This document shows positions 16,467 to 25,463 of a DNA stretch of 51,423 nucleotides, in pieces. Each line of letters starts with the position of its first letter. Position 1 is the first letter of the stretch. Location: contig JAAFKE010000025.1 of NCBI GenBank assembly GCA_013298215.1, forward strand, positions 1 to 51,423, in the 5' to 3' direction. Made by a program: the position numbers and the translations under genes. The DNA comes from Cytophagales bacterium. GTDB lineage: Bacteria; Bacteroidota; Bacteroidia; Cytophagales; Spirosomataceae. A model generated the notes under the pieces. The model saw nothing but the letters and a program-made list of their open reading frames with translations, ran no database searches and was not told the DNA's origin.

Positions 16467-17699
16467 TTAAGCGGGCTGCGCCCCCGCTTTTGGTTGGCTC
16501 TCGGAAAACAACACCAGAAAGACCGCCAGCACCGCCGCCGCAATACCCGCTGGCACAAGCCACATGGCCGACCAATCTATGATGCCGTTGGTGGTGTATT
16601 TGCCCGCAACTTGGCCGCTAAACCACGACCCCAGCGTGAGACCGAGGCCGTAGGTGGCAAAGGTAATGAGCCCCTGGGCGGCGTTGCGGATGTCGGGCGA
16701 TGCCTTCTGATCGGTATATATTTGGCCCGTGGCAAAGAAAAAGTCGTAGCAAATTCCGTGCATCAAAACGCCCAGGTAGAGCATCCATGTTTGGCCCTCG
16801 TAGCCAAACTTAAACAGCAGGTAGCGAACAACCCAGGCGGCCATGCCCACCAAAAGTATTTTGCGAACGCCCCAGGTGCGCAGAAAAAAAGGCAGTGCCA
16901 ACAAAAACAAAACCTCCGAACCCTGCCCCAAAACGGCCATGGTGGTTTCTACTTGCGTGAGCTTGGCGCCGCTCGTCAGAAAAACATTGGCAAAACCGTA
17001 GTAGAACGACAGCGGGATGCACAGCAGCACCGACCCAATAAAAAAAATCGAATAAGACCGATCTTTGAACAACACGAGGGCATCTAAACCCAACACTTTA
17101 TAAATGCTGGTTTGGCCAGACGGGTTGGGTGGCGTGTTGGGCAGCGTGAAACTGTAGGCCGCAAACGCCAGCGAAGCCGCCGCAGGAATCAAAAAAATGT
17201 AGTTGGTGTTGCCCCAGTTCATTTGCCCAACCAGCACATTGGCCACAATCCAAGCCACCGTTCCAACCACCCGCAGCTGCGGAAAATCTTTGGTGCTGTC
17301 GTTGCTTTGTTTGAACACAATGCTGTTTGTGAGGCCGATGGTGGGCATATACACCACCGAATACAGCAAGATGAGCCACGAAAACTGACCCACGTCTTTC
17401 ACTGCACTGAGGTAGTAGAGCAGCCCCGCCCCGAGCAGGTGCAAGATGCCGTTCACTTTTTGGGCGGCAAAGAAACGGTCGGCGATCATGCCAATAAAAA
17501 ACGGCGAAATAATGGCCCCGAACCAAGCATTTCCGTAGGCCGTACCGATCTGCACGCCGCTTGCGCCAAGTGCCTCGGACAGGTAGCGGCCCATGGCCAC
17601 AAACCAAGTACCCCAAATAAAGTATTGGAGAAACATCATTCCCGAAAGTTGAAATCTTACTTTGTGCTGCATACCAGGTTTTTTTAGAGATTTTGTCAA
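16467..17699 (-). CDS. MFS permease, nucleoside:H+ symporter-like
   Basis: A 410-residue major facilitator with twelve predicted membrane helices. The N-terminal segment (MMFLQYFIWGTWFVAMGRYL) and GTAYGNAWFGAIISPFFIGMIADRFF match the nucleoside permease (NupG/XapB-like) branch common in Bacteroidota. The C-terminal half contains LHGICYDFFFATGQIYTDQK. It probably imports nucleosides or a related solute across the inner membrane, but the substrate is not proven. A start nine codons later (ATG 17672) is equally possible. It is divergent from blaI. Confidence 0.85.
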   Translation of the reverse strand: MTKSLKKPGMQHKVRFQLSGMMFLQYFIWGTWFVAMGRYLSEALGASGVQIGTAYGNAWFGAIISPFFIGMIADRFFAAQKVNGILHLLGAGLLYYLSAVKDVGQFSWLILLYSVVYMPTIGLTNSIVFKQSNDSTKDFPQLRVVGTVAWIVANVLVGQMNWGNTNYIFLIPAAASLAFAAYSFTLPNTPPNPSGQTSIYKVLGLDALVLFKDRSYSIFFIGSVLLCIPLSFYYGFANVFLTSGAKLTQVETTMAVLGQGSEVLFLLALPFFLRTWGVRKILLVGMAAWVVRYLLFKFGYEGQTWMLYLGVLMHGICYDFFFATGQIYTDQKASPDIRNAAQGLITFATYGLGLTLGSWFSGQVAGKYTTNGIIDWSAMWLVPAGIAAAVLAVFLVLFSESQPKAGAQPA

Positions 17700-17779
17700 G
17701 GGCTTATCCAGCCATAAAAATACTCGAAATTATCTGTTTTTTAGCTCCAATTTTGAATGATTAGTGAGAAACAAAAAAT

Positions 17780-17826
17780 AACCTAAAAATTTAGTTCATT
17801 ATGTTTGTATAACTATAAATTTAGTT
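17780..17826. promoter_or_regulatory. Candidate BlaI operator, two copies
   Basis: Two similar dyads lie upstream of blaI: AACCTAAAAATTTAGTT (17780-17796) and AACTATAAATTTAGTT (17811-17826), the second with perfect 5-bp arms AACTA/TAGTT. The second copy fills the spacer of the predicted blaI promoter. BlaI/MecI repressors bind dyads of about this size, so this is the likely autoregulatory site. Confidence 0.5.
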
Positions 17827-17835
17827 TTACGTTTG
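17805..17835 (+). promoter_or_regulatory. Predicted blaI-blaR promoter
   Basis: TTG at 17805-17807 and TACGTTTG at 17828-17835 with a 20-bp spacer match the Bacteroidota consensus. Transcription would begin near 17842, about 34 nt before the blaI ATG. A dyad repeat lies inside the spacer. Confidence 0.6.
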
Positions 17836-17875
17836 TGCTGTTACCTCATTTTTAGTGTTTCAACTGTTTTAAATC

Positions 17876-18241
17876 ATGCGCGAACTCACCAAAGCCGAAG
17901 AAGAAATCATGCACATACTCTGGGAACTCGAACGCGCCACCGTTTGGGACGTGGTTGGCCAGCTCCCCGAACCCAAGCCAGCCTACAATACGGTTTCTAC
18001 TTTTATCAGAATTTTGGAGCAGAAGGGGTTTATAGACCACCACGCGCTGGGCAAAACGCACACCTATTTTGCCGCCGTGAGCAAAGAGGACTACCGCCGC
18101 CACGAAGCCCAAAAACTGATGACTAATTATTTCGATAACTCGCTGGCCGAACTGGTTTCGTTTTTTGTGAAAGACCAGCGCGTGAGCCTGACCGATGCCG
18201 ACGAGATCATTAGGCTCGTCCAGCAAAAAAATAATGTTTAG
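17876..18241 (+). CDS. BlaI/MecI/CopY-family transcriptional repressor
   Basis: A 121-residue winged-helix repressor with the family start ELTKAEEEIMHILWEL, the recognition region PAYNTVSTFIRILEQKGFI and a C-terminal dimerisation helix (YFDNSLAELVSFFV). In this family the repressor leaves its operator when cut by the cognate membrane peptidase, here encoded 35 bp downstream. Two dyads at the promoter fit autoregulation. In Bacteroidota such pairs are usually not linked to beta-lactam resistance, and no beta-lactamase is nearby. Confidence 0.95.
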   Translation: MRELTKAEEEIMHILWELERATVWDVVGQLPEPKPAYNTVSTFIRILEQKGFIDHHALGKTHTYFAAVSKEDYRRHEAQKLMTNYFDNSLAELVSFFVKDQRVSLTDADEIIRLVQQKNNV

Positions 18242-18276
18242 ATCGTGTAAAACCATCCCCTAAAAACTAAAAAAAC

Positions 18277-20073
18277 ATGGAAGCCCTCGCGTATTTGCTG
18301 AAAGCCAGTGCCGGTCTGGTGGTGTTGTACGGTATTTATTGGCTGTTTTTGCGGCAACACACCTATTTTGCCGCCAACCGTTTTTATTTGTTAGCAGCCC
18401 TTTTTATATCGCTGGCCGCGCCGCTGGTACAAATTCCTGAGACGGTCGTTGAGGTGGCTGCCACGCCAACGGTGCGGTTCGAGCTTGGCGTGGTGACGGT
18501 GGCGGCGCAGCCCGAGACCGTCGATTGGCCGTTTGTGGTGTGGTGTATCTACGCGGCGGGGGTGGGTTTTATGCTGCTTCGGCTGGCCAAAAGACTGGCC
18601 GAATTGCTGTGGCTCATTGCAAGTAACCATTGGCAACCGACGGGCAAGTATATTTTGGTGCGGGCAAAAAACGAAAACGTTTCATCGTTTTCTTTCTTCA
18701 ACTACTTGGTTTTGAGCCACCGAGACGAGGGCCGCTGCGCCGAGGTAATTCTCCGCCACGAGGCAGTTCACATTCGGCAGTGGCACAGTTTCGATTTGCT
18801 GCTGGTGGAGGTACTGCGGTCTTTCTTTTGGTTCAATCCCGTTTTGATCCTATACAAACGCTCACTGCAAGAGGTGCACGAGTTCATTGCCGACGAACTT
18901 TCTACCAACGGCGACCGCCTCGCCTACGCCCGCGAACTGGTTGGCTACTCTTTTGGGGTGGCACCGCAGGCGCTGGTCAATCCTTTTTTTAATTCTTCAC
19001 AACTCAAAAACAGAATCATCATGCTAACCAAAATTCGGAGTTCTTGTTGGGTATTAGGCCGTTATTTACTGGCAATACCCGTTCTTATGGTGCTTGTTTC
19101 GTTTGTTGCCACGCGCCGCAGCGAGCCAGCAAACGTTACGGAGGCAGCCGTTCAAAAAACTGATACGAAAACGGCAACGGGTTTTATTTACGACAAAAAA
19201 ACCAAACAACCCCTGGCAGGAGCCATTGTGGTGGTGGTTGGCACAACCGTGGGAACAACCACCGATGCCAAGGGGGCTTTCAGGATCGACTACGAGGTGG
19301 GCAAAGAACTGGCGGTGTCGTTTGTGGGCTACGAAACCAGCGTTTGCAGTGCCGAAACGCTCAAAAAAGTAGCCAAAGCCGAGCCGATGCAAATTTTCTT
19401 GTCCAAACAATCCGTTGCCTTGAGCGAAATTGTGGTGGTGGCCAACAGCAAGCCCACCTCGGCCGAGGACGTACCCGTCAAAATGCCCAGCACCGATGCC
19501 CAGCCTCAACCCACCAAAGCCGACGAGGTATTTATGGTGGTGGAGCAGCAACCCGAATTTAAGGGCGGCACCAACGCACTGTACCAGTTTTTGGGCAGAA
19601 ACATAAAATACCCCGCCGCCGCCGTCAAAGCCAACGTGGAGGGCAAGGTTTTTGTGCAATTTGTGGTCAATAAAATCGGCGAGACCAGCGACGTAACAAT
19701 TTTGAAAGGCATTGGTTTTGGGTGCGACGAAGAGGCCATGCGCGTGGTGCGCCTGATGCCCAACTGGATTCCCGCCCGCCAGAGCGGCAAAAGCGTGGCG
19801 GTGCAATATACCCTGCCCATTGCTTTTGCGATCGAGGGCAAAACTGCATCCGATGCCAAATCGTTCAGATTTGGCATTGAGCAAAAACCAGGCGAAGAAA
19901 TGTTGGTTATCTTAGACGGCGTTGAGTTAGAACCCTCAAATGATCCTAAGATAGACCCCGCAAACATTCAGTCGGTTGAGGTTTTGAAGGGCGAAACCGC
20001 GCTAAAGCAATACGGACAAAAAGGCAAAAATGGGGTACTAATCATCAAGATCAAAACGCCCAAAAAAGAGTAA
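18277..20073 (+). CDS. BlaR1-type M56 peptidase with carboxypeptidase-regulatory and TonB domains
   Basis: A 598-residue membrane sensor-protease. Residues 1-115 hold three membrane helices. The zinc site HEAVH is at 161-165 with a downstream Glu in EVHEFIADEL, and a fourth helix lies near 265-280. Beyond it the protein is outside the membrane: a CarboxypepD_reg-like beta-sandwich (TGFIYDKKTKQPLAGAIV..., about 295-370), a TonB C-terminal domain (PEFKGG...VEGKVFVQFVVNKIGE..., about 425-510), and a last segment resembling a TonB-receptor plug (SVEVLKGETALKQYG). The penicillin-binding sensor domain of staphylococcal BlaR1 is absent. It probably senses something in the periplasm and cleaves the upstream BlaI-type repressor. 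Confidence 0.9.
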   Translation: MEALAYLLKASAGLVVLYGIYWLFLRQHTYFAANRFYLLAALFISLAAPLVQIPETVVEVAATPTVRFELGVVTVAAQPETVDWPFVVWCIYAAGVGFMLLRLAKRLAELLWLIASNHWQPTGKYILVRAKNENVSSFSFFNYLVLSHRDEGRCAEVILRHEAVHIRQWHSFDLLLVEVLRSFFWFNPVLILYKRSLQEVHEFIADELSTNGDRLAYARELVGYSFGVAPQALVNPFFNSSQLKNRIIMLTKIRSSCWVLGRYLLAIPVLMVLVSFVATRRSEPANVTEAAVQKTDTKTATGFIYDKKTKQPLAGAIVVVVGTTVGTTTDAKGAFRIDYEVGKELAVSFVGYETSVCSAETLKKVAKAEPMQIFLSKQSVALSEIVVVANSKPTSAEDVPVKMPSTDAQPQPTKADEVFMVVEQQPEFKGGTNALYQFLGRNIKYPAAAVKANVEGKVFVQFVVNKIGETSDVTILKGIGFGCDEEAMRVVRLMPNWIPARQSGKSVAVQYTLPIAFAIEGKTASDAKSFRFGIEQKPGEEMLVILDGVELEPSNDPKIDPANIQSVEVLKGETALKQYGQKGKNGVLIIKIKTPKKE

Positions 20074-20207
20074 TTGTTTCGTTGGGTTTGGGAACGTTAG
20101 GAAAGTGAAATAAATAAGTAGTTGGGTTTTTAAATATAAATAGCTGATTGTCAAGCATTATTCAACCACCGCGCGGGCGGTCCCGTCAATAATTCAAAAC
20201 TCATTCC

Positions 20208-21809
20208 TTAGCCGCCCAAACCCAACACTTTTTGCGCAGCTGCGTAGCCAGCAATGCCGCTCACCGCGCCGCCGCGTGCGGCGGTAGCGCCCGCCAAATA
20301 TACCCGCTCTTGGTCGGTTTCTACGCCCCAAACGGGGGCCTGTGCTTTGCGGTCGTCCCAAAACCAACTGAGCTGATTATGAAAAATATTGCCTTGCGGT
20401 AGTCCCAATTCGTTTTCTAAATCGAGCGGACTTTTGGCTTCGATGCAGGGGTTTCCGTGCTGGTCGGTGGCCAGGCAGGTCTCGATGGGTTCTGCCAGGT
20501 AGCTGTTGAGTGCCGCCAAATAGCCCTGCAAATACGCGGCTTTGGTTTGGGCGTGGTTTTGCAGAAACAATCCGTAGGGAGCGTCTAAGCCAAACAGCGT
20601 GAGGGTATGAAAGCCCCGCTGCGCGAGATCTGGCGACAAAATACTCGAATCGGTGAGGGTGTGGCAGTATATTTCGCACGGAAAATACGTTGGCAGGTTC
20701 CCTGCGGCGGTGTCTCGGTACGATTTTTCTAACTGCGTGTACGACTCATTGATGTGGAAAGTACCCGCAAACGCCTGCGCGGCCTCTACCTGGCTGTCTT
20801 TGAGTTTTGGGAGTTTTTTGAGCAGCATATTGACCTTAAAAACCGAGCCTTCGTCGTTTGGGTGAGGCTTGTGGTTGGGTGGGAGCAAAGCCGCGTTTTT
20901 GAGTACGTACCTGGCCGACACCTCGCACACTTGGCCGTCTAACGCCAAAGCAACCGTGTGATTGATCGGACCAGCGTTCAGTGCCACAAACTCCGCGTTG
21001 GTCATAATCTCGACGTTGTTTTGGACAGCCTTTTGCCGCAGTGCCTCCGTGAGCGCACCCATGCCCCCAACGGGCACTTGCCACTCGCCCGTTTTGTTGC
21101 CGATGATGTGGTACAGATACGTGCGGTTTTGCAGCAGCGATGCGTCGTGGGCGTGCGTTACCACGCCTATTTTTGCGTCGGTTAGCACCAAGCCGCGCAA
21201 AACATCGCTTTGGAGGTGGTCTTCAATGAAGTGGCCAATCGGTTTTTCGACCAAGTAATTCCAGATTTGGCGTTCTTCGGCGGTTTGGAAGAGCTGCTGG
21301 TAGTGCGCCTTGGGCAGGAGTGGTTGCAGGAAACTATCCCAGATTTTTTCGGCAAACAGCCGCTGCTTTGCGTACAGCTCGGCCAGTGCGCGGTGTTCGT
21401 TTGCGCCCAGTTTGCCAAGTTGCCGCTCGTTGTGCTTTTCTGAAACATTGCTCAACAGCAGGCCGTGCGCCTGGCCGCCGAGCCAATAGGGCGTGTACGA
21501 AGCCGTTTGCCGCTGGCGGAGGTTTATGTTTAGACCTAAATCGGTAATAATTTTTGCGGGAAGCAGGCTCACCAAATACGAATACCGCGACAGGTTGGCG
21601 TCGTAATCTGGAAAAACCCGTTGGGAGGTAGTGGCTCCGCCCACGTAGTTGTTTCGCTCCACCACGAGCACGCGCTTGCCCGCCATGCCCAAATAGCAGG
21701 CGGCCACGAGTCCGTTGTGGCCCGAACCCACGATTACGACGTCGTACTGCGTTTTCAAAAAGTGCGTGTTGTTATTTGATCCAGAGTTTTTGGTAAACTT
21801 GTCTGCCAT
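20208..21809 (-). CDS. FAD-dependent oxidoreductase, phytoene desaturase-like
   Basis: A 533-residue flavoprotein. The N-terminal dinucleotide fold YDVVIVGSGHNGLVAACYL starts near residue 21 and is followed by VLVVERNNYVGGATTS, typical of the NAD(P)/FAD-dependent, carotenoid-desaturase-like amine oxidase superfamily. The C-terminal FAD-closing segment is VYLAGATAARGGAVSGIAGYAAA. The substrate is unknown and no carotenoid genes are nearby. ATG 21809 is used; it overlaps the 3' end of the upstream T9SS gene by 38 bp. A TTG some 20 codons later would also keep the whole fold. Confidence 0.85.
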   Translation of the reverse strand: MADKFTKNSGSNNNTHFLKTQYDVVIVGSGHNGLVAACYLGMAGKRVLVVERNNYVGGATTSQRVFPDYDANLSRYSYLVSLLPAKIITDLGLNINLRQRQTASYTPYWLGGQAHGLLLSNVSEKHNERQLGKLGANEHRALAELYAKQRLFAEKIWDSFLQPLLPKAHYQQLFQTAEERQIWNYLVEKPIGHFIEDHLQSDVLRGLVLTDAKIGVVTHAHDASLLQNRTYLYHIIGNKTGEWQVPVGGMGALTEALRQKAVQNNVEIMTNAEFVALNAGPINHTVALALDGQVCEVSARYVLKNAALLPPNHKPHPNDEGSVFKVNMLLKKLPKLKDSQVEAAQAFAGTFHINESYTQLEKSYRDTAAGNLPTYFPCEIYCHTLTDSSILSPDLAQRGFHTLTLFGLDAPYGLFLQNHAQTKAAYLQGYLAALNSYLAEPIETCLATDQHGNPCIEAKSPLDLENELGLPQGNIFHNQLSWFWDDRKAQAPVWGVETDQERVYLAGATAARGGAVSGIAGYAAAQKVLGLGG

Positions 21810-23007
21810 TGTTGGCAAAAGAAACCACGTACAGGCCTGCCTGCAACCTTTGGCGCGGAAGTAGTGTGAGGCTGTTGTCGTTCGATGCTTCGACCCCAAA
21901 ATTCATGTCGCGCCCCATCATGTCGGTTATTCTGATGCCCTCGAGGTCAATATCGTCGAACCTCAACTGGATGCGATCGCCGTCGGCGGGGTTTGGGTAA
22001 ATCACAAAAGTGGGCGTATTTGAGGTTACGTTCACGGCCACAATCTTAGAAAACTCGTTGCTTCCGTCTTTATCCACCTGTTTGAGGCGGTAATAATTAA
22101 TGCCAGGCAAGGGAGCCTCGTCGGTAAATTTGTAATCGATTTTGGTGCGCGAGTTGCCCGCCGACTTTATTTGGCCGATACTCTCGTAGTTAATTAAGTC
22201 TAAACTGCGCTGCACTTCAAAAAAATCGGAGTTCAGCTCGGTGGCCGTAGCCCAGCTGAGTTGGGTCTGGTTATCAACGGCTTTGCCCCTGAAAAACATC
22301 AGTTGAACGGGTATAATGCCCGACCAAGCCATGCTGCGCAACCAAATATTTTGGTCGGCCAGCGGCGGGTTTGCACCTGGCGAAATGTTTGAGTAGGTAA
22401 GCACCACCGTTTTCACGGATTCGTTGCTGTAGCCAACCACGTTTACCGAGTTGTCGGTACCGTCGGGGTTTATTCCCAACAGGTTAAAATTTCTTCCGGT
22501 GCTTTGTTGGGTTATAAAATTGTCAACTTGGGTTCGCGTGGGGTCGGGCAAAAACGGTGCGTCTAAGGTTGTAAATGCAGCCACCGATACGGCATCCTTA
22601 AACGTAAACTCGCCGCCACCGCCAGGAATGAGACTCCCCAGGTCAATGTCGCCCAGCACCAAGCTCAGGTCGTTCACGGCGGGGGTGAAGGTAATCAAAA
22701 CAATCATGCTGTTGGAACCCAGTGCGTCGGTTGGCCCAAAACTTGTGCTGAGTTGCAGGCCGCGCGAAGTGTTGAGCGGCGAGTCGTTGATGAGTGTGCC
22801 CGCGTTGGCGATCATTGTAATGGCCACACTGACGGCTGGCGTGCCAATGCCATTAAATGTCTGCGTTACTGCTCCTGGGGTTGTCCAAGGGGTAGAAGTG
22901 CCAGTTGTAAAGTCCAAAAAACCCTGGCCACAAACCACTTTGGTATTGATAAGTGCAATAAGCAGGCAGTATAGGGCAATTTTTTTGTATGTAGCTGTAT
23001 TGTTCAT
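21772..23007 (-). CDS. Secreted protein with T9SS type A sorting domain
   Basis: A 411-residue exported protein. Residues 1-28 form a signal peptide (KKIALYCLLIALINTKVVCGQ). The middle is a beta-rich region with no recognised enzyme motifs, then a fibronectin-like stretch (SWATATELNSDFFEVQRS...). The last ~80 residues are a type A sorting domain: FVIYPNPADGDRIQLRF, IRITDMMGRD, and the closing LQAGLYVVSFANNGRQVYQK. Such proteins cross the outer membrane by the type IX system and are often attached to the surface. Function of the passenger is unknown. Confidence 0.88.
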   Translation of the reverse strand: MNNTATYKKIALYCLLIALINTKVVCGQGFLDFTTGTSTPWTTPGAVTQTFNGIGTPAVSVAITMIANAGTLINDSPLNTSRGLQLSTSFGPTDALGSNSMIVLITFTPAVNDLSLVLGDIDLGSLIPGGGGEFTFKDAVSVAAFTTLDAPFLPDPTRTQVDNFITQQSTGRNFNLLGINPDGTDNSVNVVGYSNESVKTVVLTYSNISPGANPPLADQNIWLRSMAWSGIIPVQLMFFRGKAVDNQTQLSWATATELNSDFFEVQRSLDLINYESIGQIKSAGNSRTKIDYKFTDEAPLPGINYYRLKQVDKDGSNEFSKIVAVNVTSNTPTFVIYPNPADGDRIQLRFDDIDLEGIRITDMMGRDMNFGVEASNDNSLTLLPRQRLQAGLYVVSFANNGRQVYQKLWIK

Positions 23008-23173
23008 GCTATCATGCGGTTTGGAATATTGTTAAAACCGATAACTATTTGCGACGGATGATTACTGTTTAGACTACCAGCGGTAGTCATTGACAACAAC
23101 AAAATTAGTCATATTATTTTTGTTGTTATCATTTTGGCCTTCTAATCTTGGCTTTCAGTGCAACAACAGGCCA

Positions 23174-24046
23174 TTAACCAAACAAATCACTCGACAAATA
23201 GCGGTCTCCACGGTCGCAGACAATGGCAACTATTGTGCCCTCGGTGAGGGTTTCGGCCAATTGGCAGGCACTCCAAATGCTGCCGCCGCTGCTCATTCCC
23301 CCAAAAACACCTTCTTCGCGGGCCAACCGCTGCGCCATGAGCGTGGCATCGGCCTGCGACACCTCAATGATCTGATCTACGCGGCGGCTGTCGTATATTT
23401 TGGGCAGATAAGCCGCGGGCCATTTTCTGATGCCTGGTATGCTCGAGCCGTCGGTGGGCTGGCAACCTACTATCTGAATCCGTTGGTTTTGTTGCTTCAA
23501 AAACTCAGATGTCCCCATAATCGTGCCGGTTGTTCCCATCGACGACACAAAATGGGTGATTTTTCCGTCCGTATCCCGCCAGATCTCTGGGCCAGTTGTC
23601 AGGTAGTGGGCCTCGTAGTTGTCGGGGTTGGCAAATTGATCCAACATATAATAATTGTGGGTCTCCACCTTCCGTTCGGCGTAGTCGCGGGCGGCCTCAA
23701 TGGTATCAGTCAGCGTTACAACCGCCCCAAACGCTTCCATGGTAAGGATGCGCTCTCGGGTCGAGTTTTTGGGCATAACCAGTTCTATGTCAATACTATA
23801 CAGCCTTGCAATCATAGCCAGGGCAATGCCCGTATTACCGCTGGTGGCTTCGATGAGTTTGGTTTTGGCGTTGATGGTGCCCCGCTCCAAGGCACGCCGA
23901 ATCATGTTGTAGGCAGGTCGGTCTTTGACGCTCCCACCTGGGTTGTGGCCCTCTAATTTGCCCAAGAGCCGCACTTTTGGGTTCGGATTAATCCGATTGA
24001 GTTCTACCAGTGGGGTGTTTCCAATGAAATCGAGCAGCGTGGCCAT
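23174..24046 (-). CDS. cysM: Cysteine synthase, CysM-like
   Basis: A 290-residue PLP enzyme of fold type II that makes cysteine from O-acetylserine and a sulfur donor. The PLP lysine is Lys41 in GHNPGGSVKDRPAYNM, the substrate loop is ATSGNTGIALA, and the phosphate-binding glycines are in SSMGTTGTIMG. The segment GCQPTDGSSIPGIRKWP...LPKIYD matches CysM rather than CysK. The frame is open upstream to 24145, but homology begins at MATLLDFIGNTPLVEL. It is divergent from nspC. Confidence 0.93.
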   Translation of the reverse strand: MATLLDFIGNTPLVELNRINPNPKVRLLGKLEGHNPGGSVKDRPAYNMIRRALERGTINAKTKLIEATSGNTGIALAMIARLYSIDIELVMPKNSTRERILTMEAFGAVVTLTDTIEAARDYAERKVETHNYYMLDQFANPDNYEAHYLTTGPEIWRDTDGKITHFVSSMGTTGTIMGTSEFLKQQNQRIQIVGCQPTDGSSIPGIRKWPAAYLPKIYDSRRVDQIIEVSQADATLMAQRLAREEGVFGGMSSGGSIWSACQLAETLTEGTIVAIVCDRGDRYLSSDLFG

Positions 24047-24200
24047 GTTTCTATTTTTAAATGAGGGTGTTTTGTTGGGAATATTCTTAGAAAAAAATGA
24101 AACTTTGTTCCCCAAAATATTCTTAATTATGATGCACGGTAGCATTCAGTCAAATATACTGGGTTTGCCGCCAAAAATGTCATTCAAATCAAACCAATAA

Positions 24201-25364
24201 ATGTCTAAAACCCAAGTGGCTACGTCGGTAGATTTTAGCCAAATTCCTACCCCGTGTTTTGTTTTGGAGGAAAAGTTACTCCGAAAAAACCTCGAATTAC
24301 TCAAATACGTTCAAGTGCAGGCTGGCTGCAACATTATTTTGGCGCTCAAAGGTTTTTCTATGTACAGTGCCTTTGGGCTCATAAAAAACTATTTGGCTGG
24401 TGCCACGTCCAGTTCGCTCAACGAAGCGCGGCTCATCAACGAGTTCATGCACCAAAAAGCGCACATTTATTCGCCAGCCTATTTGGAGCGCGAGTTCGAC
24501 GAGATTATGCTTTGCAGCAGCCACATTACTTTCAACTCGCTGAGCCAGTTCGATAAATTTAAACACCGCGTGGCCAACCACTCCGAAAAAATATCGTGCG
24601 GCATCCGCATCAACCCACAGTATTCGGAGGTGGCCACCGAAATGTACGATCCCTGCGTGCCAGGTTCGCGGTTGGGTATTACCCGAGACCAGATCGGCGA
24701 CACACTGCCCGAAGGCATTGAGGGCATTCATTTTCATACCCTCTGCGAAAACAATTCGGACGTGCTCGAGCGCACCATTGAGGCCATCGAACTCAGATTT
24801 GGCGACCTTTTGCACCAAGCCAAATGGATTAACATGGGCGGTGGGCACCTCATCACCCGCGACGACTACGACGTTGAGCGGCTCATTGGGCTCATTAAGC
24901 GAATCCGAGAAAAATACAACATCGAGGTCACGCTCGAGCCAGGGTCGGCCATTGGCTGGCGAACGGGCTACCTCACGGCCTCGGTTCAGGATATTATGGA
25001 GAGCCAGGGAATAAAAGTGGCCGTGATCGACGTTTCGTTTGCCGCTCACATGCCCGACACGCTCGAAATGCCCTACAAACCACGCATTCACGGGGTTTAT
25101 TCTGACCCCGTACCAGGCAAACCAACCTACCGCTTGGGCGGAATGACCTGCCTGGCGGGCGACTTTATGGGCGATTACTCGTTTGACGAACCCCTTGAAG
25201 TGGGAGATACCCTCGTTTTTGACGACATGATGCACTACACAATGGTCAAAACGACTACCTTCAACGGCGTGGGCTTGCCTTCGATCGGTATTTGGAAAGA
25301 AAACAACACCTTCGAGTTGGTGCGTGAGTACGGCTACGAGAGTTTCAAAGATCGGTTGAGTTGA
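24201..25364 (+). CDS. nspC: Carboxynorspermidine/carboxyspermidine decarboxylase
   Basis: A 387-residue PLP decarboxylase of the alanine-racemase fold. It converts carboxy(nor)spermidine to (nor)spermidine, the last step of the alternative polyamine route common in Bacteroidota. The PLP lysine is Lys50 in IILALKGFSMYS, the glycine-rich phosphate loop is NMGGGHLITRDDYD, and the C-terminal catalytic region includes GMTCLAGDFMGDYSFDEPL. The partner carboxynorspermidine dehydrogenase is not in this window, so the gene stands alone. Confidence 0.94.
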   Translation: MSKTQVATSVDFSQIPTPCFVLEEKLLRKNLELLKYVQVQAGCNIILALKGFSMYSAFGLIKNYLAGATSSSLNEARLINEFMHQKAHIYSPAYLEREFDEIMLCSSHITFNSLSQFDKFKHRVANHSEKISCGIRINPQYSEVATEMYDPCVPGSRLGITRDQIGDTLPEGIEGIHFHTLCENNSDVLERTIEAIELRFGDLLHQAKWINMGGGHLITRDDYDVERLIGLIKRIREKYNIEVTLEPGSAIGWRTGYLTASVQDIMESQGIKVAVIDVSFAAHMPDTLEMPYKPRIHGVYSDPVPGKPTYRLGGMTCLAGDFMGDYSFDEPLEVGDTLVFDDMMHYTMVKTTTFNGVGLPSIGIWKENNTFELVREYGYESFKDRLS

Positions 25365-25463
25365 GCGGCTGGTGGTACAAAGTTTTAAACGCCGTAAAAT
25401 TTATTGCCAAAGTCTTGTTTGTAAATTGACTCGGTGGCCGACATCGTTTAACTCCCCAACAAC

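Noticed and set aside
20165-20180. GC-rich inverted repeat ACCGC/GCGGT after blaR as a terminator
   Set aside because: The stem is short and no T-run follows in either direction.
23072-23088. Hairpin GACTACC/GGTAGTC between cysM and the T9SS gene as a terminator
   Set aside because: The 7-bp stem has no T-tract on either strand, so termination cannot be supported.
23090-23956. Long plus-strand open frame opposite cysM
   Set aside because: The minus strand carries all CysM motifs, so this is an antisense shadow.
24297-25235. Long minus-strand open frame opposite nspC
   Set aside because: Antisense of a clear NspC gene, with no domain of its own.
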